Assembly: GCA_027016475.1 (NCBI GenBank)
Contig: JALUTL010000280.1
Location: 1-10,478 of the forward strand
Direction: 5' to 3'
From: Candidatus Heimdallarchaeota archaeon
Lineage (GTDB): Archaea > Asgardarchaeota > Heimdallarchaeia > Heimdallarchaeales > Kariarchaeaceae
Length of the DNA stretch: 10,478 nt
Program-made: the position numbers and the translations under genes
Part shown: positions 6,678-10,478 of the stretch, piece after piece
Position numbering within the stretch: position 1 is the stretch's first letter
Layout: every line of letters begins with the position of its first letter
Notes under the pieces: model-generated
Told to the model about the DNA's origin: nothing
The model's input: the letters and a program-made list of their open reading frames with translations, nothing else
Database searches by the model: none

Positions 6678-6687
6678 TTTTATAAAT
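6678..6687 (-). promoter_or_regulatory. TATA box of the ribH-amidohydrolase operon
   Basis: ATTTATAAAAG on the minus strand, a near-consensus archaeal TATA. Transcription would begin within a few bases of the ATG at 6653, so the operon message is leaderless or nearly so. I see no FMN-riboswitch-like structure in front of it. Confidence 0.6.
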
Positions 6688-6772
6688 TTTGGATAACTGA
6701 CCACCCAACAAGTCCAAATCATTTAATCATTTCATCATTCTGACAGCAACTGATTGCGATAGATTCAAAGAA

Positions 6773-6780
6773 TTATTATA
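6773..6780 (+). promoter_or_regulatory. TATA box of tRNA-Arg
   Basis: TTATTATA preceded by a purine-rich CAAAGAA (BRE-like), centred about 30 nt before the first base of the tRNA at 6807. The spacing leaves a leader of a few bases for RNase P. Confidence 0.5.
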
Positions 6781-6806
6781 CACCCACAATCAATATGGAC
6801 TCGAAC

Positions 6807-6899
6807 GCGCCTGTGATGAAGGGGAATCATGCAAGCCTCCGGAGCTTGATTTCTGGGTTCGAGAGAAAAAGCAATTTTCCGAAAATCCCAGCAGGCGCG
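6807..6899 (+). tRNA. tRNA-Arg (anticodon CCG) with T-loop intron
   Basis: All arms fold. Acceptor GCGCCTG (6807-6813) pairs with CAGGCGC (6892-6898); the discriminator is G6899 and CCA is not encoded. T8 G9 follow, then D stem ATGA/TCAT (6816-6819, 6827-6830) with loop AGGGGAA, which contains the GG pair and an A at the usual arginine identity site 20. The anticodon stem CAAGC/GCTTG (6832-6836, 6844-6848) holds the 7-base loop CTCCGGA with T33 and anticodon CCG (6839-6841), reading CGG. The variable loop is a short ATTT. T stem CTGGG/CCCAG (6853-6857, 6887-6891) is complete once a 22-nt intron is removed, giving the canonical T-loop TTCGAGT. The mature tRNA is 71 nt before CCA. It lies between the ribH and Yip1-like genes, transcribed opposite to both. 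Confidence 0.93.
6864..6885 (+). other. tRNA intron in T-loop (position 59/60) with bulge-helix-bulge
   Basis: A textbook archaeal splicing motif: exon helix CTGGG/CCCAG; central 4-bp helix TTCG (6858-6861) with CGAA (6880-6883); 3-nt bulges AGA (6862-6864) and AAT (6884-6886); intron helix GAAAA (6865-6869) with TTTTC (6875-6879) closed by loop AGCAA. Cutting after the second base of each bulge removes 6864-6885 (22 nt) and leaves TTCGAGT between the T-stem strands. The position is non-canonical: most archaeal tRNA introns sit at 37/38 in the anticodon loop. Cleavage outside 37/38 implies a tRNA splicing endonuclease of relaxed specificity. Confidence 0.92.
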
Positions 6900-6913
6900 T
6901 TTGACTTTTCCAG

Positions 6914-7723
6914 CTATTGAAAAAAAGCCGATGAATATGTACCTCCAAAAAGGAAGTTGATTATCCATATAAGTATCATCAGAGTAACCCGCTTGACTAC
7001 CCAAGCAAAAAAAACTATGGCCAAACTAAATGGTAGCGGTTGTTCCAATGCTACATAACAAACAAACATAAAATTAATGATTGAATAGATTAGGCAAAGC
7101 ACCCATAAGAAAAAGAGATCAAAATATGGAATTAGCAAATAAATTAAGTCTGTAATTGCTGAAGCAACAAATGCGTAGGAAAGAGCGCGTCGAATAGGCC
7201 TTGTATCATTGAGTTGATCAGACTTGGTATTTTGTGAATAGAGTTTATCAATTAAAGAAATGTAAAGAAAATTTAATCCGAAAAGGCTCACAGGTACAAA
7301 CACAATTGTTCCAAGGATACTTTCAACTTTATAACTGCCATGAAGAAAGATGGAGCTCAACCTAAATATTGTCATCAAACCCATGGTTAAGAAAAACATG
7401 GCTTTTGCTTCATGGTTTAACCTTTCACTATATTTAATTGACAAAATTGCATGTCGGTCAAACCGAAGTATTCTTGTAATTCTGTGCCAAACAACACTAT
7501 GTTCAGTATGCTTAATGTTGGGAAAATGACTCGCAAGGTCAGGAGTTAGGAAAGTTGAATCAACATGTGATTTGTTTTGTCCAAGATGGGCATTGAATTT
7601 TTTTGAGATTGTTGAATTTATTCCTTCCTGAATCAATCTATACCCGCAATGTTTGCAATAGTTCATTCCTTTTTCTGTCTCTGAACCACAGTTTGGGCAT
7701 GATAAGCTTTCCATCGATTTCAT
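6914..7723 (-). CDS. Zinc-ribbon plus Yip1-like multi-pass membrane protein
   Basis: About 269 aa from the ATG at 7723. Residues 9-26 form a zinc ribbon (CPNC...CKHC, ligands C9, C12, C23, C26). A polar linker of roughly 80 residues follows, then about five membrane segments (approximately 109-129, 135-159, 180-200, 201-225, 232-259), ending FLFGGTYSS. The layout resembles archaeal proteins annotated as zinc-ribbon/Yip1 domain; the transport or trafficking role of eukaryotic Yip1 cannot be transferred. The frame stays open to a GTG at 7762, but homology to the neighbouring paralogue begins near MESLSC, so starts at 7723 or 7714 are preferred; no Shine-Dalgarno decides between them. The AT-rich ATATATAAT just upstream is too close to serve as TATA for either. 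It ends 14 bp from the tRNA, convergent with it. Confidence 0.72.
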   Translation of the reverse strand: MKSMESLSCPNCGSETEKGMNYCKHCGYRLIQEGINSTISKKFNAHLGQNKSHVDSTFLTPDLASHFPNIKHTEHSVVWHRITRILRFDRHAILSIKYSERLNHEAKAMFFLTMGLMTIFRLSSIFLHGSYKVESILGTIVFVPVSLFGLNFLYISLIDKLYSQNTKSDQLNDTRPIRRALSYAFVASAITDLIYLLIPYFDLFFLWVLCLIYSIINFMFVCYVALEQPLPFSLAIVFFAWVVKRVTLMILIWIINFLFGGTYSSAFFQ

Positions 7724-7820
7724 TATATATTTTGTTTCGATAAGTTTTTCTGCTCTACACACGATTTTTCACTATGACCACAGTAATTTCATTGCTTCAT
7801 TGGTTTAAATGGAATACTCC

Positions 7821-8607
7821 TCAAACTATGCTGTAAGTGCCACCAAAAATTGCGCTTATAATTAAGTCCGTAATAATCATAACATTGGTCTTCAATATCC
7901 ACGCAACGATTACAGTTACAAATGCTGTTCCTAACCCCTTGTCCAAAGTTCTTTTTACAACAAACACAAAAACTGCCAATGAATAAAATGTCACGGTAAG
8001 CCAAGGAATCCCAAGAACAACGTAAATTTCCGAAAGTAAGTCAAACTGGCCTGCGATGGCTGTTGCGACATTGGCATAATAGAGGACACAGATAGGTTCA
8101 TCTGGTGTAACACTGGTTCCTGCCCCTCCAATGGCCTGTCCAGTTCCTGCGATCATTATCATGGAAAGGTAGTTTATACCAAGATATAAGATACACATAT
8201 AGATAGTTTACCCATTGACTTTCCACACATAGAGGTCAGAAACAAAGATTGTTGAAAGGCTGAGCAAAGTGAGAATTCCCATCATTACAAAGAACAAGGT
8301 TCTTACCTCTTGGTTTAAATCCTCCCTTCTGTTCAATTTATTCGACTACGTCAACATCTAATTTCAGTGTCCCAATTATGCGTTGGGAAATGGTAGCTGT
8401 TGGCACGTGATTTAGTGGGGGTACGTAGTTTTTTCTTGTGGATATCTCATCCCCATACATGAAGACGTGTTGTATTGGTTAGAAAGAAGGGAGTCTGAAT
8501 TTGGGTGCATCCATTGGTTCTTTACCTACTTCAAGCCCACAGCTTACACAGAATTTTTTTCCTTCAACATTTGCTCCACAGTTTGTTCAAACTTTTTGTT
8601 GCTCCAT
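7821..8607 (-). pseudogene. Decayed tandem paralogue of the zinc-ribbon/Yip1-like gene
   Basis: Read along the minus strand, the region preserves the whole plan of its intact neighbour but with at least four lesions. The ATG at 8607 opens MEQQKV, then TGA (8587-8589) stands where the first zinc-ligand Cys belongs, followed by TNCGANVEGKKFCVSCG. The same frame meets TAA at 8479-8481, continues as a linker ending SQRIIGTLKLDVDVVE, and stops at 8338-8340. A frameshift near 8341 leads into EVRTLFFVMMGILTLLSLST, which aligns with AKAMFFLTMGLMTIFRLSS of the intact gene, then an in-frame TAA at 8208-8210. The rest (from ATG 8198) is open for 125 aa with further membrane segments and ends IFGGTYSIV, matching FLFGGTYSS. 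The last 125 aa could still be made, but the sum of lesions points to a pseudogene from an old tandem duplication. Confidence 0.75.
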
Positions 8608-8667
8608 CAACCTCAATAAACGGACACTCTCTAAAAATCTTTCCAGTTCAAAAGCGCAATTAATTAA

Positions 8668-9642
8668 TTATCGGAGATCAATCTGTGTCAATGAGTTTCT
8701 GAGGTTGTCAAGTCTATTCAGGGATCGATTGAGGGAATCAAGAAGCGAACTGAAATTTTGAACTGATTTACTGACGTCCCGGATACGCTCAGTCACTTTT
8801 TCAATGTTATTGATTACCAGTTCAGAGGTTTCTTTTCCATTTTTGGCAAATGCGTTTCCAATCTCCTCCAATTGGTTACCAAGTCGGTTGGTTTGCTCTG
8901 CCAACTTTTGGACATTATTGGCGACCACTTCAAAGCCTTTACCCAACTGTCCTACTTTTGTTGCCTCTATTTCTGCATTTAGAGATAGGATTTTGTTCTG
9001 CTTTGCAACAGAATGCAGCAAGTTGGAAATTTCCATAACCGATCCTGATGAGCTGTCTATGACATCAGAAAACTGCAAAAGAACTGATGCGGTTGCTTCC
9101 AGACTTTTGTCCAAGGCGGCGCTGAATTGGTTGATTTCATCCCTTATATTCAAATATTTTTCAAGTACGGAATATATCCTGTCGATTTCATAATCAATTT
9201 TTTCAAACACTTCCTGCATTCCTTCCTTGTGCAGGTTTCTTACTTCAAGGTTCTTCTGCAATGATGCCTCCAATTGGTCGATGGAATCCTCCAATTTTCC
9301 AAATTCAGCAACTGGAGGCGGCCTTGGCATCCCTACAGGCTGCAACCTGTCCAGAACTGCAATCCGTTTTGAATAGTACTCAAGATTTGGAACGAAATCC
9401 TTCAAATAGAAGCCTATGCTGGAGATTGCAAAAAATATAATCAGAAGGTTTGCTGTGAGAATAAGCCAAAAATTTCCGTTGACTTGTGCGATTATGGAAA
9501 AAATGGCACTCAAAATCAATGCGACCATAAATGAAAATAGCCGATGGATCTTCACAAATTGCAGGAAACCAGAATAGCCTCCATCAAAAATGGCGATGAA
9601 CCTTCCGAAACGATTGGAATAAGCTTCTTGCTCTTCAAGCAT
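8668..9642 (-). CDS. Membrane-bound MCP-like signalling protein
   Basis: 324 aa. Two adjacent membrane helices (about 35-53 and 57-80) with only a few residues between them mean there is no extracellular sensor domain. A Pro-rich bend (PVGMPRPPP, 102-110) and long coiled-coil helices follow. Residues about 203-250 contain a degenerate methyl-accepting chemotaxis signalling tip: AKQNKILSLNAEIEATKVGQ then LGKGFEVVANNVQKLAEQ, matching 'QtnlLaLNAaIEAARAGe.GrGFaVVA.EVrkLAe'. The tip Glu (E226) is kept, but the Arg of the AAR motif is Lys (K229) and the following acidic residue is Gln (Q232). No CheA, CheW or other che gene is in the window, so the output is unknown; it may sense membrane state or internal signals. 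Start: ATG at 9642, with AGGT five bases upstream. It is divergent from the longin-like gene. Confidence 0.82.
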   Translation of the reverse strand: MLEEQEAYSNRFGRFIAIFDGGYSGFLQFVKIHRLFSFMVALILSAIFSIIAQVNGNFWLILTANLLIIFFAISSIGFYLKDFVPNLEYYSKRIAVLDRLQPVGMPRPPPVAEFGKLEDSIDQLEASLQKNLEVRNLHKEGMQEVFEKIDYEIDRIYSVLEKYLNIRDEINQFSAALDKSLEATASVLLQFSDVIDSSSGSVMEISNLLHSVAKQNKILSLNAEIEATKVGQLGKGFEVVANNVQKLAEQTNRLGNQLEEIGNAFAKNGKETSELVINNIEKVTERIRDVSKSVQNFSSLLDSLNRSLNRLDNLRNSLTQIDLR

Positions 9643-9714
9643 TCTTACCTGTCAGAGAAATTTCTATTTCATTAAGATTGCGTGAAGCCATTCCTTTGAA
9701 TCCCATTATTTTTT

Positions 9715-9741
9715 CGTTTATTATCAATTTGTTTATTATTG
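9715..9741 (+). promoter_or_regulatory. Promoter region of the longin-like gene
   Basis: Two TATA-like stretches, CGTTTATTATC (9715-9725) and GTTTATTATTG (9731-9741). The first would start transcription near 9745, the second near 9760, which would favour Met4 (9763) over Met1 (9754). The repeat of TTTATTAT gives two possible start sites in the 111-bp divergent spacer shared with the MCP-like gene. Confidence 0.4.
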
Positions 9742-9753
9742 CTTTGAACCACA

Positions 9754-10362
9754 ATGAAACCAATGGCAGGTCAGTGGGAAATCCCGATCCATGCATGCAT
9801 CGTCATGGAAAAAAATGGGACACCCTATTTTGCAAGGAAATACTCGCGTGCGTTTAAGAATTGGGACAGCAGCAAAACAGTCCTGCTGGCGGGCTTCCTT
9901 TCTGCCATTGATACCTTCTCAAAAACCAATCTTGAAGGAAAGCTTCGGGACATCGGTTTTGGCGATGAACGTTTTTTCTTTGAAAGTGCAACTGATGACC
10001 TCGTCATAGTCATCTCTACACCAGATCCTTTCGCACAGTTCGCTTCTCCTATCAAATCTGTCGAAAATGAGTTGGTCATTGCAAAAATTATGGAACGGAC
10101 ACGTCTTGCCATAGAGTTGATAGAAGCAACTGCCAGCAAGGAATCCATTCCGTTAGTTGACATGTTCGCCAATTTCAGCCAAATCTTGGATTCCATAATT
10201 CTTGAATCTTTGTTTGTCGATGCAGAGATGGAGCTTGTTGATGACTATTTCAATACCACAAAGGAAATTTTCAATGAAACGTCGGACTTTTCGGATATAG
10301 ACTTCGATTCCATTTTCAAGAAATTGAATCGGTTCTTTGGAAATGCAGAGTTCAAGTTTTAG
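9754..10362 (+). CDS. Longin-like domain protein
   Basis: 202 aa. Residues about 10-127 follow the longin order: strand PIHACIVMEK (11-20), strand GTPYFARKYS (22-31), a first helix TVLLAGFLSAIDTFSK (42-57), then strands around 65-69, 72-77 (RFFFES turn) and DLVIVIST (82-89), and a long helix 103-127. The 'small polar turn, then LL.gFLsAi..F' stretch is typical of longin proteins reported in Asgard archaea and of Mon1/Fuz-type longins of eukaryotes, which act in vesicle trafficking and GTPase exchange. Here this is fold-level similarity only. Residues 130-202 are acidic and helical and I do not recognise them. There is no membrane segment or signal peptide. The start may be Met1 or Met4. It shares a divergent promoter region with the MCP-like gene. 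Confidence 0.6.
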   Translation: MKPMAGQWEIPIHACIVMEKNGTPYFARKYSRAFKNWDSSKTVLLAGFLSAIDTFSKTNLEGKLRDIGFGDERFFFESATDDLVIVISTPDPFAQFASPIKSVENELVIAKIMERTRLAIELIEATASKESIPLVDMFANFSQILDSIILESLFVDAEMELVDDYFNTTKEIFNETSDFSDIDFDSIFKKLNRFFGNAEFKF

Positions 10363-10466
10363 CAAAAACGCAGAATTTTGCTGGTTTTATGCATTTGGCA
10401 TTTAAAAAAAGTTTTTTACATCGCCTATTTTTTCGCGTACACAGCATAAAGTTTTTTTTTATTTTT
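10362..10466 (+). terminator. T-tract terminator region after the longin-like gene
   Basis: A small hairpin GCAAAA/TTTTGC (10362-10367 with 10376-10381) begins at the stop codon. It is followed by T-tracts at 10412-10417, 10428-10433 and 10452-10466. Serial T-runs on the coding strand are the usual archaeal termination signal. No gene is visible between 10363 and the window end. Confidence 0.5.
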
Positions 10467-10478
10467 GTGCCACAATAC

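Noticed and set aside
6654..6722. N-terminal extension of lumazine synthase (open frame to ATG at 6722)
   Set aside because: It contains the operon's TATA box and has no resemblance to the family; the ATG at 6653 fits promoter spacing and normal length.
6815..6819. C-box-like GTGATGA suggesting a C/D box guide RNA
   Set aside because: No matching D box at the right distance; the bases are position 9 and the D stem of the tRNA.
6765..7004. Minus-strand open frame crossing the tRNA
   Set aside because: It overlaps the tRNA gene and the end of the Yip1-like gene and has no family features.
8501..8761. Plus-strand 86-codon open frame
   Set aside because: It runs antisense to the zinc-ribbon pseudogene and the end of the MCP-like gene and shows no protein-like features.
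10402..10418. A-run/T-run (AAAAAAAGTTTTTT) as an inverted-repeat element or integration site
   Set aside because: It is low-complexity sequence in a T-rich terminator region, with no repeat partner or integrase nearby.

Overview
The window looks like an AT-rich archaeal chromosome segment, most likely from an Asgard archaeon. The main reason is a set of proteins with eukaryote-like folds: a profilin-like protein, a longin-like protein, a GIFT-domain (GldG/IFT52 type) protein and zinc-ribbon/Yip1-like membrane proteins. Archaeal traits support this: TATA boxes about 20-28 nt before start codons (leaderless transcripts), several GTG starts, T-tract termination, and a tRNA with a bulge-helix-bulge intron. 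The Asgard placement is an inference. A TACK archaeon (for example a thaumarchaeon) is the main alternative, because no ribosomal or other phylogenetic marker is present.

Layout. 1-1075: a GIFT-domain protein (+). 1076-1642: an unknown helical protein (-), 3 bp from it tail to tail. 1693-2055: a profilin-like protein (-), divergent from a DUF167/YggU protein (2156-2449, +). The YggU tail overlaps by 17 bp the tail of a cystathionine gamma-lyase/synthase (2433-3584, -). 3585-4010: a TATA box, a perfect 8-bp-arm palindrome, and a small secreted or membrane-anchored protein gene broken by an apparent one-base frameshift. 4011-4964: a Mrp/ApbC-type Fe-S carrier ATPase (-). 5011-6653: a two-gene operon (-) of lumazine synthase (ribH) and an amidohydrolase with the deaminase-type metal site, joined by an ATGA stop/start overlap. 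6807-6899: tRNA-Arg(CCG) (+) with a 22-nt intron in the T-loop. 6914-7723: a zinc-ribbon/Yip1-like membrane protein (-), followed upstream by a decayed tandem paralogue (7821-8607, -). 8668-9642: a membrane MCP-like signalling protein (-), divergent from a longin-like protein (9754-10362, +), which ends in a T-rich terminator region.

How the genes fit together. The clearest functional unit is ribH plus the amidohydrolase. Lumazine synthase uses 5-amino-6-ribitylaminouracil, and the archaeal pathway to that compound needs a pyrimidine deaminase that, to my knowledge, has no assigned gene. A coupled amidohydrolase with an HxH...HxxE...H...D site is a good candidate. The other genes appear to be single-gene transcription units with their own promoters. 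Several (profilin-like, longin-like, GIFT, Yip1-like, MCP-like) suggest membrane and cytoskeleton-type functions, but they do not form one recognisable system.

The most notable items are the T-loop-intron tRNA, the ribH-coupled deaminase candidate, the tandem Yip1-like gene/pseudogene pair (with a TGA in place of a zinc-ligand Cys codon), and the frameshifted small surface protein behind a palindromic operator.
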